From contig OX438741.1 of NCBI GenBank assembly GCA_949316235.1, forward strand, positions 24,146,324 through 24,210,323: 64,000 bases of DNA, written 5' to 3'. This DNA is from Oegoconia quadripuncta (Eukaryota > Arthropoda > Insecta > Lepidoptera > Autostichidae). Position 1 is the stretch's first letter. Every line of letters starts with the position of its first letter. A program made the position numbers and the translations under genes. The notes under the pieces were generated by a model, which had not been told where the DNA came from, searched no databases, and saw nothing but the letters and a program-made list of their open reading frames with translations. This document shows positions 42,363 to 53,080 of this stretch, in pieces.

Positions 42363-43599
42363 AACATTGACAACCGTAGGCTGTCCATAAAAAAAATTAC
42401 AATAAATATTGAGCTGCACCCCATCCCCCTTCAGTAATTCACTTTAGTATGGATAAATTGGTGTTAAACATGACTTAGCTCAATGTTGACATCCATTGAG
42501 ACCACGAAACCAATTTCTTACGTTTCAAGTACAATGCATGCCAAAGTTACGAGTTTTAGAATATCGATTTTTTTTGGCCTTTTCGTTCCTCACTGTTTTG
42601 CCCTCATAAAATATACCAACGACCATGATGTCATTAAATAAATGGTACCTTCTTGACATAGGGAACAAGTATATGAGGTTAAAGGTTAAATGAGATAGAT
42701 TGGGAAAACAATACAGGGTGCAAATTTAAGTACTTTTAAGTCTTAAACATCGTATTACTTGAGTACATTTCATTAAACCAAGAAATCGTATATTTCGGAA
42801 AGAAAACCCGACTTTTTTATGTAAGTAGTTTTTTTACTATGTACTTGAAATGCTCTCAAGGAACGCTATACGTCGGCTTGAAAATATTTAAATTTACACA
42901 TATAGCTCGGTGAGCGATTCTGAGTTATATATACCCTCAACCTTATGAAATTATGAACTGCTGCCGAGTGTCTTACAGACACAGATCATAGTTTATATTA
43001 AAGTAGTTTCCATCCAATCTTTTCAAAGTACATACTATAGAGGAATATAAGCTTATCTAAATGAGAATATACTTAGCAATACAAAGCAAACGGACATATT
43101 GGTTGGTTTACTCATATATACATTTATAACGTCAAGACCTTTATCATCGTGGTCAGCGATATCCCAAACATAAGGGTTTGGGTATATTGTTACAAAAAAA
43201 ACGATATGTGTATATTCTTCCGCACATTACAAACTCTTATTATGAAATCGTAAGATTTCTGTCATGAACCTGCCAAGCAAATTATGGTAACTACATCGCT
43301 TCAAATGCTCGTGTTACATACAAATGAATTACAATGGTAAAAGTATGAACAAAAACAATATTATATTCCGACTAAACGGTAAACAAGACGTTAAAGGCCC
43401 TCTGCAATATTTTCACAGTGAATAAGTGCTCGAAAAATTCCAATTCATGAAAAAATAAAACAAATCGGATCTGAATATTATTGCACAGCCTATCATACGA
43501 TAGCTTTATGGCATATCCATGCTTACCCACAGTTTTATACAGGCAAATTAAACTGTCACAATAGCTTCAAAGAGATAAGAGACTTTGAAACAATATATA
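42363..43599. other. no gene recognised
   Basis: A lone ATACAGGGTGCAAATTTAAG at 42714 resembles a repeat Q end without a partner. ATATCCCAAACATAAGGGTT at 43162 is a repeat G scrap on the - strand. Confidence 0.4.
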
Positions 43600-43990
43600 C
43601 AGGGTGAATTTGAATTCGTGTAATTCCCATTACGCCACTCTTGATTACGAACAATTTTCCCCAAGCAACAATTGTCGAATTCGATCATATAATTTTCGAT
43701 TACCCATACAAAGTAAAGAATTCTGAAACCAGCTTTAGTATGGACGTCCAACAATTTTCGGCTGGTGACTCCACTTCTGCATATGAACAACTTTCCAATA
43801 TGAACCATAGCTGAATTCAGCCGACAATTGTTGGACTTACATACTAAAGGTGGTTGCGGAATGGTTTACTTTGTATGGGTAATCGAAAATTGTTTGATCA
43901 AATTCGGCTATGGTTCCTAGTGGAAAGTAATTCGCAATTGGGAGTGGAGTCGCCAGTAAACAGGAATTACACTAATTAAATTTCACCCTG
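43600..43990. mobile_element. repeat Q, complete fold-back element
   Basis: CAGGGTGAATTTGAATTCGT at the left and CACTAATTAAATTTCACCCT then G at the right are inverted ends, flanked by TA at 43598-43599 and 43991-43992. The complementary arms are roughly 165 bases each (for example CGATTACCCATACAAAGTAA against TTACTTTGTATGGGTAATCG), around a central block GTGACTCCACTTCTGC. It has no gene. TA duplication fits a Tc1/mariner-type miniature element. Confidence 0.8.
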
Positions 43991-43992
43991 TA

Positions 43993-44440
43993 TAGGTACT
44001 TGTTAGTGAAACACTGGTTTAGTACCGGAAAGCTTTTTTCTAATAATTTCCGTCAGCCATTTGATATCTCTTAACATTTTGTTTAGGGTTTCGCAGAATA
44101 TTTGCCGCCAGATTTACATTATAAGACTGTTTTTCCACGCGCTACAAGTAATTTTTATTCACGAAAGAATATGTTTTTATACATCACAATCTCGTTACAC
44201 ACCCTGTTGTTTCACCGTTTCTGGTTTATTATTTTGATAAACATTTTGTCATTTACGTAGGTGCTTGTCTACATGACGAAACACCGCTTCAAAAGGTTTT
44301 ACTTACAGCTTTCCTCGCAACCTAAAGGCATTAGGTTTTATGATGTATTCCTATTTGCATTACGTCATACCTACATATCTCAAACTGTATGCCTAACAAA
44401 GGTCAATCATTTTCACCTCTCTTCTTTCATAGAGTTTATG
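43993..44440. other. no gene recognised
   Basis: AT-rich spacer. Confidence 0.35.
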
Positions 44441-44640
44441 TGAATTCGGAGCGCACAGACAGAGCTCTGGCGGGAGGTGGCGCCGCCGAAAGGAGCTTGA
44501 GTTGCCGCAGGGAGGAGCAAGTGGGGCATTTCAAGTCGGTGTCATTATTAACACCATTTCGAGTCAGGCGACATTTACACCCCATCACACCCCGCCGGGG
44601 CATTGTCGATCCGTTTACTGCTACCATTTCTGTGAAAAGA
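44441..44640. other. GC-rich island, function unknown
   Basis: GAGCGCACAGACAGAGCTCT, GGCGGGAGGTGGCGCCGCCG and CCCCGCCGGGGCATTG stand out from AT-rich flanks. Both strands stay open across most of it (44389-44682 + and 44436-44651 -). It could be a promoter or first-exon island or an old element; there is no family match. Confidence 0.3.
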
Positions 44641-44701
44641 TCAAATAACACTAGTTATAGTATTGTCTACTTATGTAGGTAGGTACCTAACTATGTAGGT
44701 A

Positions 44702-44999
44702 GGAGCGTCAGTGGCTCAGTGTAGGAGACACAGTCCGGGAGATCCAGGTTCGATCCCCACGCAGGCCAGGTACCAAAGAGTTTTTAAATTTAATTGAATT
44801 CCTTGGGTGCATTTACCCGACTGCTCTTAAACGGTGAAGGAAAACATCATGAGGAAACCTACATGCCGGAGAAAAAAAAATCGGAGGCATGTGAAGTCCC
44901 CAACCCGCACTGGGCGGACTATGGCCCATACTCCCTCAATATGAGGGAAGGTCTATATCCCGGCAGTAATGGGATGTTTACGGAATGATGATGATAATG
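44702..44999 (+). mobile_element. SINE-D copy, full length
   Basis: GGAGCGTCAGTGGCTCAGTG (A box), ATCCAGGTTCGATCCCCACG (B box), then GTTTTTAAATTTAATTGAAT, CTGCTCTTAAACGGTGAAGG, AAAACATCATGAGGAAACCT, GCATGTGAAGTCCCCAACCC and GGAAGGTCTATATCCCGGCA, ending in GATGATGATAATGA repeats. It is the reference copy for this family here. Confidence 0.8.
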
Positions 45000-45072
45000 A
45001 CTTATCTAAACTTAGTGAAAACAAGGCTATGGGCACTTCTTTTAAGTTTAAATGTAGGTATCTCGTATGGTA

Positions 45073-45541
45073 TATACAACATGTAACAGAATTAACGCAA
45101 AACCAGAAATTAGTTTGTTCAGAATCGTAAGTAGAGCCGATTGCTCTATGTTAAAATATAGGTAATAATTTCAAAAATTTTAATTAAATTGAGATCAATT
45201 CTAGAGTTGTTCTAAGGTCTGTGTGTTTGATACGACCACTCCCTTATTATTTTAAATAAATTGCTTTTGCTACCAATCTTCTTTCTTCGTTTTTCTTTTG
45301 CAACTGTTTTCCCGCCAATAACTGCATGGTGACAGATGGTTTTTCCACGAGTGGGTAACTGACAACTGGTAGTAAACTTTGTAGAATTATTAATCAAATG
45401 ATGTGGACACAATAACTTAAAATGCTAGTAACTTTTAAGATATTCCTTAAATTATTTGAATAGTTATGCAGATAGATTTATTAAATTATAAATCATTTGG
45501 GGTGTATGAGGTTTTGCGTTAATTCTGTTACATATTGTATA
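45073..45541. mobile_element. 469-bp element with 32-bp terminal inverted repeats
   Basis: The left end (45073-45104, from TATACAACATGTAACAGAAT) and the right end (45510-45541) are complementary over 32 bases with one mismatch. The interior is AT-rich with no transposase. I read it as a miniature inverted-repeat DNA element; superfamily not determined. Confidence 0.75.
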
Positions 45542-46317
45542 AGAAGTTCTAATTCTCAATATCTATTGTTACTAGCCATAAAGCTAACAAATAAGTAGGG
45601 TATATACCCAGAAGAGGTATAATTTTAATTCTCTTCGTATAATGAAATTTATTGCATTACACATGACATATAATTACTTATATAACCTATACAACACAAT
45701 GGTAACTACAAACTATAGTTCGGTTATTTAACTAAAGGGTGTACAATTGTACATGGTAGTACTCATTGGACGCATTCATGTCGTTATTGAAAGACGTTGT
45801 TACATTGAGTTTCAGTTAGCCTTGCTATTCTGATAGCAAATGGAATTATTTGTTGAATATCTTTCATGGTTTCAATGTCTTATTTGACGATCGTAGCTTT
45901 CTTGACTACTTTTGGCTTCCCCTTCTGTGATTTGAATATTTCTATTTTTTTTAATTTTAACTACTTTCACATTTCAATAGAGACATTCACTGTAACTCTA
46001 AAAATTAATATGAGATACTTAGGTAGATCCTATACCTAATTCTATATAATGTGGGTGTGAACAAAGGGCTAAAATCACAAACGGTTTTCAAATCTCATTA
46101 CGCATTGTATAAGTATTGTTTGAATGATGAAATATGAATAAGAGCCGAAATGGAATGAAAGGGTTTCTTTCTATTACTTTCATTCATATCAATCTATCAA
46201 AACTTTCTTAGTAGTTATAGGTACCGATATATATTAAGAATTATTAATCGAACTCAATAGCTAACCACAACTTATTAGAAGGAAACAAATTATAATAATA
46301 ATGTTCTTTTGTGTTTG
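45542..46317. other. no gene recognised
   Basis: AT-rich spacer. Confidence 0.35.
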
Positions 46318-46492
46318 TTTAATATTTCAGACACATACTCGTCTAAACTAAGCAAAGCTTGTACAAACTTGGATACTAGATAACGGACAAACATACATAA
46401 ATATTTGTATAAATATCCATGACTCGCTGGATTCGAACCCGTAACCGTTAGTTTCACTGACAGGGTCACTATCTACTACACTAACCTAGCGA
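46318..46492 (-). mobile_element. SINE-B copy, shortened
   Basis: The - strand has GTAGTAGATAGTGACCCTGT, CAGTGAAACTAACGGTTACG, GGTTCGAATCC and ATTTATGTATGTTTGTCCGT. The segment after the B box is deleted. A Helitron 3' relic (CCACGCGGGCGAATCTAG, 46561-46578) lies to the right. Confidence 0.65.
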
Positions 46493-46689
46493 TACGTTGC
46501 AAATAGCTTATGTGCATATAAGATAAGATACAAAAGACAAGAGTCTGCTATAAAGTAAAACCACGCGGGCGAATCTAGTCTATAATAATAGTTTGAAATT
46601 GGGACAATGAGACTTCGAAGATTGGCCTCTTTATCGAACTTGGACTTTCTAATCGGGTCTCTTGTCCCAGTAGACTTTTTCTCGTTACG

Positions 46690-46887
46690 CATACCGCTCG
46701 CCTGGGGGGGATGGCGATTCCCACTAAAACCCCGCGGCGACCTTCCTCAGCAGTAGAGAGGACCTGGGAACGCATAAGCGGCTCCATCCCCCACCCCTAT
46801 CGCCTTCCCGCCCGCCTCACAAGGGGAAGCCCGTTCCCGGAGGGTGGCTGGCGCGCCCTCGTGGGATCGGCCCTCCATCGGTCGACC
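46690..46887 (-). pseudogene. LINE 3' coding end, decayed
   Basis: The - strand frame reads RSQVLSTAEEGRRGVLVGIA, then PPRRAVCVTRK. It is clearly related to the piece inserted at 61928-62138, which shares CCCGCGGCGATCTTCCT-type sequence and AAGCGAGCGGTATG. It is probably the end of the same LINE whose zinc motif lies at 47050-47195, with repeat S between. Confidence 0.5.
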
Positions 46888-47049
46888 AGGAGTACGACAT
46901 TGGAACCTTCATGAAACGAGCCTACACCTTCCTCAAAGGCCGGCAACGCATCTGTGACCCTTTTGGTGTTGCGGATGTCCATGGGCGGCGGTGATTGCTT
47001 TCCATCAGGTGACCCGCATGCTCGTTTGCCGCCCTCTCATTTAAAAAAA
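46888..47049 (+). mobile_element. repeat S (A-tailed lepidopteran retroelement end)
   Basis: AGTACGACATTGGAACCTTC, AAACGAGCCTACACCTTCCT, GGCCGGCAACGCATCTGTGA, CATGGGCGGCGGTGATTGCT, TTCCATCAGGTGACCCGCAT and GCTCGTTTGCCGCCCTCTCA are followed by an A run. A second copy is at 52908-53080. It is a very common lepidopteran repeat tail; the parent class is uncertain. Confidence 0.65.
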
Positions 47050-47195
47050 AGACTGCCAAGCCGGGCAGTCCTCCAGCGTGTGCTGGGCGGAGTCCTGGTC
47101 GGACGAACAGTGGTGGCATCGTGCCGTCTCTCGCCGTCCGACTCGACCCAGATACTCACCGAAGCACCCGTGCCCGGTGAGTGTTCTAGTCGACT
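47050..47195 (-). pseudogene. LINE reverse transcriptase C-terminal CCHC-like motif
   Basis: The - strand frame reads LTGHGCFGEYLGRVGRRETA, then RCHHCSSDQDSAQHTLEDCP and AWQ. This is the C-x2-C, H, C pattern (CHHC, HTL-CPAW) that ends R1-type lepidopteran LINE proteins. The frame is open through the motif, then breaks off at the repeat S junction. Confidence 0.7.
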
Positions 47196-47545
47196 ACAAC
47201 TTTGAGAAGGTAATTCCAAGTGATATTAGGGCGGACACGACCTAGGCAATTCGAATCTAACTCGGAAGGCCAACGTTTGGATTTTTTCGTAACGCTTTCT
47301 CGTTCAAAAACCTAAGGGCTTGAAGACGAACGTCTTTAATCAATTTAGCTATGTTACCAGTAATGACTTCTGGCACTGAAATGTGCAAGGTCAGGCAACG
47401 AGCTATGGAGAGGCCGATGCTCGGTCTTTCACTACGAGATCGCATCAGAAATGAAATAATCCAAGAAGAACGAATCATTATTATCATCAGCTCGTAAACA
47501 TCCCATTGCAGGGATAGAGGCCTTCCCTCGTATAATGAGGGAGTA
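47196..47545 (-). pseudogene. unassigned frame plus a SINE-D scrap
   Basis: A - strand frame (47257-47487) reads SIGLSIARCLTLHISVPEVI and AKLIKDVRLQALRFLNEKAL. It continues toward the LINE motif at 47195 but with no recognised domain. At 47478-47545 CTCGTAAACATCCCATTGCA and GAGGCCTTCCCTCGTATAAT are the 3' end of a SINE-D. Confidence 0.3.
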
Positions 47546-49076
47546 TGCGAGGAGGGAGAAAAACTAATGCCATCCTTTTTTCGCGTTTGACCACAAGATA
47601 CCTGATAGAAAATGACGATGTAGCCGAAGATGAAGCACGCGATCTCAGTAGATGCCTATTCAGCATGCTCTTGTATTCGTAGATCCCAAGTTTCTAAGAT
47701 TCAGGAAAGACTGTCGCCGGAAGTTCCATGCCTTGGCATTCGCATTATGAATGAAGAGTTCGTATTCGTAAGTTTCGTAAGTCGCGGGAAGGACGTTGAA
47801 TACAGGTCGCTTCCAAACTGTCTATATAGAAATCTATGAGGCTTATGCTCATCAGTGGATGACATGTTGATGAGATCTAATACATCATAAGTATATTAAT
47901 ACATAATAGAATTTGAAAATGGAATCCAAAATAATTTTCAACTTCCATCGACCCCTACAAAAACACACTACCTCTTAGCACAAACGCATATACTTTTCCC
48001 GTTACGTCGCAAAATTACAATATTTAACAATCCCACGGTGAAAACAAAATAGGTAACGTATCACCAAAAATCTGCAAAGATTGGCGACTGTAGAGGGCGA
48101 CATCAGGAGAAAAGAATAGTAGAAGCAGTACTACTGTAGGGGACAGTAGTATATTGATGCTGTACAGCGACTACATCGTCACAGTAGCGATGCAGAATCG
48201 TATGGTACTGTATGTGCTAACGAACGTATCCGACCTCTTTCGGAAAAAGTCGCCCTGTGCTATATCCCTACGGGGCACGATTGCTATGTATAATATACAC
48301 GCATATAGCACATTAGCTACAAGTTTAATCATATTTGTGGAGTAAAGTGGAGGTGTTGGTACTAGTACTCCCAACTATTTGCGAACGAGACTTGTAGTAG
48401 TCCCGTGGGTTCAATAATACGATTAGTTATCAACAAATTTCATATATATGTAAGTAACCCTATTCCGTTTTCGCGTTCCTGGGGGAACTTCTATAAATCC
48501 TTTCTTCACACATCACAGTGAACACAAATTTATTTTTGGACGTTTCCTGCGGCGTCACTTCCAATGCTTTTCATGGAGGGTTTTCCCTAATTACCGGTCT
48601 ATGCTGTTAGTTTCCACGAGAAAGAACCTGGTTTGAAGTGGCGATATCTTCATATAAGGCCAAAAACCCGGTTTGCCTTACTAAATACTCGATCAAGAAT
48701 ATCAATAATATTCTCACTTGTCAAGCTGAAACGTCATGCTTGGTTACCTATCTTAATTCACTAGCTGTGTAACAATGCCCTATTTTGTAACTCTAGGCAA
48801 GCCACTACTTAATTATACAACACTACCAAACACCAAATATACAACAATCGAATTCCAATTTAATAATTCAAATAAGTATATCTAACATCTTGTTCTCAGA
48901 GCCACAGATACTAACCCAAATAAAAATAGTAACTAACTTCCACGCGTCGATATACCTATCTTGTTATATCGACGAGTTGGAAACGGATTTGTTAAAGGTT
49001 ACATCACAGTACAACATGACGCCGTTTTTCCTAATGAAACCCTTATTAAGAGGGTTTATCTCACACGGCATTCCTA
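47546..49076. other. no gene recognised
   Basis: Open frames at 47630-47839 (+) and 48154-48345 (+, with a - strand shadow) show no family pattern. No repeat family is placed. Confidence 0.35.
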
Positions 49077-49371
49077 TATCATCATCAGCTCGTAAACATC
49101 CCAATGCAGGGATATTAGGCCTTCCCTTTTATAGCAGGGAGTGTGGGCCGTAGTCCACCACGCTGGCCCAACGCGGGTTGAGGACTTCACATGCCTTTGA
49201 ATTTTTATTTCTTAAGCATGCAGGTTTTTCTCACGATGTTTTCCTTCGTTTAGGAGCAGTTGGGTATGCACATAAGTAAATTTAAAAACTCATTGATGGC
49301 CTGCCTGAGAATCAAACCCGGACCTCCCAAATTGAGAGACCGCGTCCTATCCTTTGAGCCACCGACGCTCC
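49077..49371 (-). mobile_element. SINE-D copy, full length
   Basis: The - strand reads GGAGCGTCGGTGGCTCAAAG (A box), AGGTCCGGGTTTGATTCTCA (B box), CAATGAGTTTTTAAATTTAC, GGAAAACATCGTGAGAAAAA, CATGTGAAGTCCTCAACCCG and TATCCCTGCATTGGGATGTT, ending GAGCTGATGATGAT. It is collinear with 44702-44999. Confidence 0.8.
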
Positions 49372-49446
49372 TAGGTCCGACTATATCCACTATGCTCTAC
49401 GATTTCTACCTAGGTACTAATAAATCAACTTGGTATGATGGAAATA

Positions 49447-49931
49447 TAGGGTCTAACAAAATTAACCCGACAAACTTTGGCAATTGCACGTACATGACAA
49501 TAAAATAATATATTCATTAAAAATACTAGCCTTAAAAATTTTGTTTCCGAGTAAAAAAATTAAATGTAAAATACAAATTAACAGACTTACTTCATTTCGA
49601 TTGTACCTTATTTTATCAATGAAGAAAAAACGGGCAACGTTCATATGGAAGACGCCAAAGAGGGTGGCGGGGCACAGGGCGCAACCAATCACAGTAAGTC
49701 GTGTGGTCACCTTTCGCCGTCTTCAAAGATACCGCGGCACGTGTTTGTGTGTTATGGCAAAGTACTTAGAGCGCGCGGCCATTATGGTCCAACTCACAAA
49801 TTTGACATTTGTAAATTTTATTTTTTGAATAAAATCTGTCAACTTGAATGTCTTAATTTTTATTTTTTTCGTAATAGGTACCCTATACATACACTCTGCA
49901 ACGTTTGTCGGGTTAATTTTGTTAGACCTTA
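49447..49931. mobile_element. element M copy 1 with 29-bp terminal inverted repeats
   Basis: The left end (49447-49475, GGGTCTAACAAAATTAACCC inside) and right end (49903-49931) are complementary with one mismatch. The AT-rich arms surround a GC-rich core (about 49640-49780) with AAAGATACCGCGGCACGTGT. A second copy in the opposite direction is at 52075-52474. It encodes no protein I recognise; the open frames inside are shadows of composition. Confidence 0.75.
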
Positions 49932-50363
49932 TGTATAATTTCGAAACATTTGGTGTTGAAAGGTTACCACCGAATACCGTGAAGGATAAACTGTTTTAAA
50001 TAACTAACCATATTCGAAGCCCAATATAAAACTATTATATAAGTCCCCAACCCGGATTGGGCCAGCGTGGTGGACTATGGCCCATACTCCCTCATTATAC
50101 GAGGGAAGGCCTATATCCCTGCAGTGGGATGTTCACGGACTGAGATGATGATGTTGATGAAACTATTAAATAGTTTAAATTTTGAAATAACGGTACAGTT
50201 GTTTAATAACCCCAGTTCACGGGTATCGAGTCTAAAAACACCATTTTTATTGCCATAATTTTCAGTCAAATACGTGTTCCATTTCATGCATTGTAGAAGA
50301 AAATGTTAACTTCCGGAGTTAATTGTGTAGAGTTCTAAATGAATATCCTTATTAAGTGTACAT
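49932..50363. other. no gene; SINE-D fragment inside
   Basis: 50044-50152 (+) is a SINE-D 3' piece: CCCCAACCCGGATTGGGCCA, CGTGGTGGACTATGGCCCAT, GAAGGCCTATATCCCTGCAG and ATGATGATGTTGATGA. Confidence 0.6.
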
Positions 50364-50535
50364 GAAGCATATTAATAACATAGACGTAATGTAAATAGCT
50401 ACGTACGTCTATGTTATTAATATGCTTCGGCTATCTATAGCTGTCACACTCGCACACGACTGTAACAATATTTTCTGTCACTCATTCTTGTTATAAACAT
50501 GAAGACTGCTGACAGCTATTAATAACTTAGACGTA
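50364..50535. repeat. 25-bp hairpin plus a third arm copy
   Basis: GAAGCATATTAATAACATAG plus five bases (50364-50388) is exactly complementary to 50404-50428, around a 15-base loop. A further copy of the arm core (ATTAATAACTTAGACGTA, 50518-50535) lies about 90 bases on. The stretch between has ATAGCTGTCAC and GACAGCTAT, another complementary pair. Confidence 0.65.
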
Positions 50536-51230
50536 CGTAGCTATTTGATGGATGTGTAGCCACGTGTTACCAGTCTATACGAGTATATAGTGTCTTTGGG
50601 TTATGGGCACAGTATATAACTAAAGATAATGTGTGATTTATGAACTTCAATGTGATCATAAATGGAGCTTTTGTGAATCATGAATAGCATATGTCGATCG
50701 CATTTTGCGTTACAAAGCTTTCAAGGCAAAAACTAACCACATAAAGAGAATGTTTTATTTTGCGTACAAATTTGTGGTCCAAGTACTAACTATTATTGTA
50801 ACACAAGGTTATATTTTGTATACCAAAAAGCCGATACACCCCTACATTAGATCATATATTTTGTAATCAATGTGACTAAAAAATAAATTAAAAATAAAAG
50901 ATTGTTGCGTATTCAGTTACTGTTATGTTTCAGCTTGTAGGGTGTGTATCGTTTATTAATTAGATAAATAATTAAGGGAATATAATCCCATATTTATAAG
51001 GCTGGAATCGATTCTAATAGGTACTTCTGACCGAACAAATTTCAGGTTTCAGGTATACAATAAATAACTATATATAACATTTAAGAAAATTACTTTTCAC
51101 AACTACGACATATTTATACACATTTGTAAAGACAATAATCAACTTTTAAAGTTCTCCATTACTCAAACGTTTCAAGATTAGTTTGAATTCTTTCACTCGA
51201 CAGTCAGCAACTCGAGAAAGATTGCCGTAG
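50536..51230. other. no gene recognised
   Basis: AT-rich spacer. Confidence 0.35.
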
Positions 51231-51322
51231 GTACAGTCAGCTGCAGAGAAACCAAACCTCCTATTCACAATACATAATGACTGTAAGTACGGGCGGTCTG
51301 ATTTCTCTGCAGCTGAGTGTAC
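51231..51322. repeat. 92-bp miniature inverted repeat
   Basis: GTACAGTCAGCTGCAGAGAA at the left pairs with TTTCTCTGCAGCTGAGTGTA at the right, with one or two mismatches. The interior is about 50 bases. The size and ends fit a tiny non-autonomous DNA element. Confidence 0.6.
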
Positions 51323-52074
51323 TTTTATAATAATTGAAATTAGATCAAACTTCGTGTCTATTATTTGAAATGTAACCATAAATATTCGCCTTTCTTTGTC
51401 TAGAGGTTTACCAGAATACTTTTTCTTTCACTTGATAGCTGCGGTATCGGTTTTCGTCTATCTCTTCGGGCGATTACTTCACCTAAATAGACCGCTTGAG
51501 GAGGGAATAAGTCGCCTTTTATGTCATCAACGGGAGGAGTCGAAACACTATCCACTCAGTAATGAATACTTTTTCGGACATGGGCTATTTGTCACCTCGA
51601 GGGCACTCGGAGAGGATAGGATATCGGTCAACAAAACTATTACTAGCTGTGGCCCCTACTCAACAGTAATTATATTCACATTGATGACTCAATTACCTAA
51701 ACTGGGCGGCGGCTCTTACTTTAGTATAATTAATTAGACAGACTTTACTTATACAGATTTCGTTTAGAGCGTAATGCTAGATCTTGTTAATTGACAGCTT
51801 TACGCGCCAGATTCGAAGTTAGATTCTAAGAGATTGTCAATGAATACGCGAATTATTAAACTGTCTCGTTAATATAAATTTTAAACAATCAAACAATATT
51901 GTTTTTCAATGATTTTTTTAACCGGTATTATCCTGGATCCTAAAGTACTGGCGAGAGATGACGGGAAAGGTTCCGACAGTATGACACTCGTTTCTTGGAA
52001 GCTGGATCTGTCTTTCGGTTAGAACTCAACTTGCTTAAGTACTCTTCCATCGCCCCATCTTCCAACGTTAGAAA
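51323..52074. other. no gene recognised
   Basis: The open frame at 51396-51737 (+, 113 codons) begins RGLPEYFFFHLIAAVSVFVY, hydrophobic at first, but has no recognised family and a random-looking second half. I do not call it a gene. Confidence 0.3.
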
Positions 52075-52474
52075 TGTTAGATGTAAATTTTGTGAGTTGG
52101 ACATTAATGGCCGCGCACTCTAAGTACTTTGCCACTACACACAAAAACGTGCCGCGGTATCTTTGAAGACGCTGAAAGGCGACCACTCGCCGCTCGCCGC
52201 CGCCGGCGCGGCGCTTGCCCCGGCGTGCGCCGCGACTTGCTGTGATTGGCGTCTTCCATCCATATCAATGGAACGTTGTCTGCTTTTTCTCATTGATCAA
52301 ACAAGGTACAATTGAAATGAAGTGTCTGTTAATGTGTATTTTCATTTGCACTTACATTTAATTTTTTTACTTGGAAACAAAATTTTTAAGGCTAGTTTTT
52401 TTAGTGAATATATTATTTTATGGTCATCTACGTGCAATTGCCAAACTTTGTCGGGTTAATTTTGTTAGACCTTA
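52075..52474 (-). mobile_element. element M copy 2, left end missing
   Basis: The right end TTTGTCGGGTTAATTTTGTT and AGACCTTA is the family terminus. Read on the - strand it follows copy 1: GTTTGGCAATTGCACG, TGGAAGACGCCAATCACAGC, GTCTTCAAAGATACCGCGGC and CAAAGTACTTAGAGTGCGCG. The core differs: here GGCGGCGGCGAGCGGCGAG and GCGCACGCCGGGGCAAGCGC replace the shorter core of copy 1. Confidence 0.65.
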
Positions 52475-52523
52475 TATACTTATTTTATATTCATAAATGA
52501 AGTCATATTCTTTGTTTCCACTT

Positions 52524-52720
52524 AGGCTGCCCGCTCACGACCGAAAATCGGTGACCGATTTTTTGTAGGAGAAAAATGGAAAATATTACAAACAGTGATG
52601 GAAATATTTCAACGCACCAGTGATACAAAAAAGTCGATTACAATATCGGTGATAAAAGTATTTACGAAAAAATCGGCCGATTATCGGTCCTACAAAAAGT
52701 CTGTCGCGGGCGGGCAGCCT
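52524..52720. mobile_element. 197-bp element with GC-rich inverted ends
   Basis: AGGCTGCCCGCTCACGAC at the left pairs with GTCGCGGGCGGGCAGCCT at the right (two changes). Inside, ATCGGTGACCGATTTTTTGT and GCCGATTATCGGTCCTACAA repeat the inverted pattern. It is a miniature DNA element; class unknown. Confidence 0.65.
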
Positions 52721-52907
52721 TTACCGCTTATAATCTTCAGCATGTACATCCATCCACCGTTGAATTATATGCTTCTCCAATTGTCTCCATTCGGCTCGAT
52801 TAGTCTGGTCTACGCCGGGCTCATTAATGTTGTACTGCAAAACTTATATTGGATAATGTTTTGTAATATCTCAAATATCAGATCTTCCGGCAGCGGTATT
52901 CCCGAAC

Positions 52908-53080
52908 GAGTACGACATTGGAACCTTCAAGAAACGAGCCTACACCTTCCTCAAAGGCCGGCAACGCATATGTGACCCTTTTAGTGTTGCGGGTGTCCAT
53001 GGGCGGCGGTGATTGCTTTCCATCAGGTGACCCGCTTGCTCGTTTGCCGCCCTCTCATATAAAAATAAATAAATAAAAAC
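52908..53080 (+). mobile_element. repeat S copy
   Basis: GAGTACGACATTGGAACCTT, AAACGAGCCTACACCTTCCT, CATGGGCGGCGGTGATTGCT and CGTTTGCCGCCCTCTCATAT end in AAAAATAAATAAATAAAAA. It matches 46888-47049 closely. Confidence 0.65.

Noticed and set aside
49484..49828. 114-codon and 97-codon overlapping frames as genes
   Set aside because: Both lie within the inverted-repeat element M and have no protein family pattern; the GC-rich core removes stops by composition.
51396..51737. 113-codon + strand frame as a membrane protein
   Set aside because: Only the first third is hydrophobic and nothing resembles a known family; no start context or promoter supports it.
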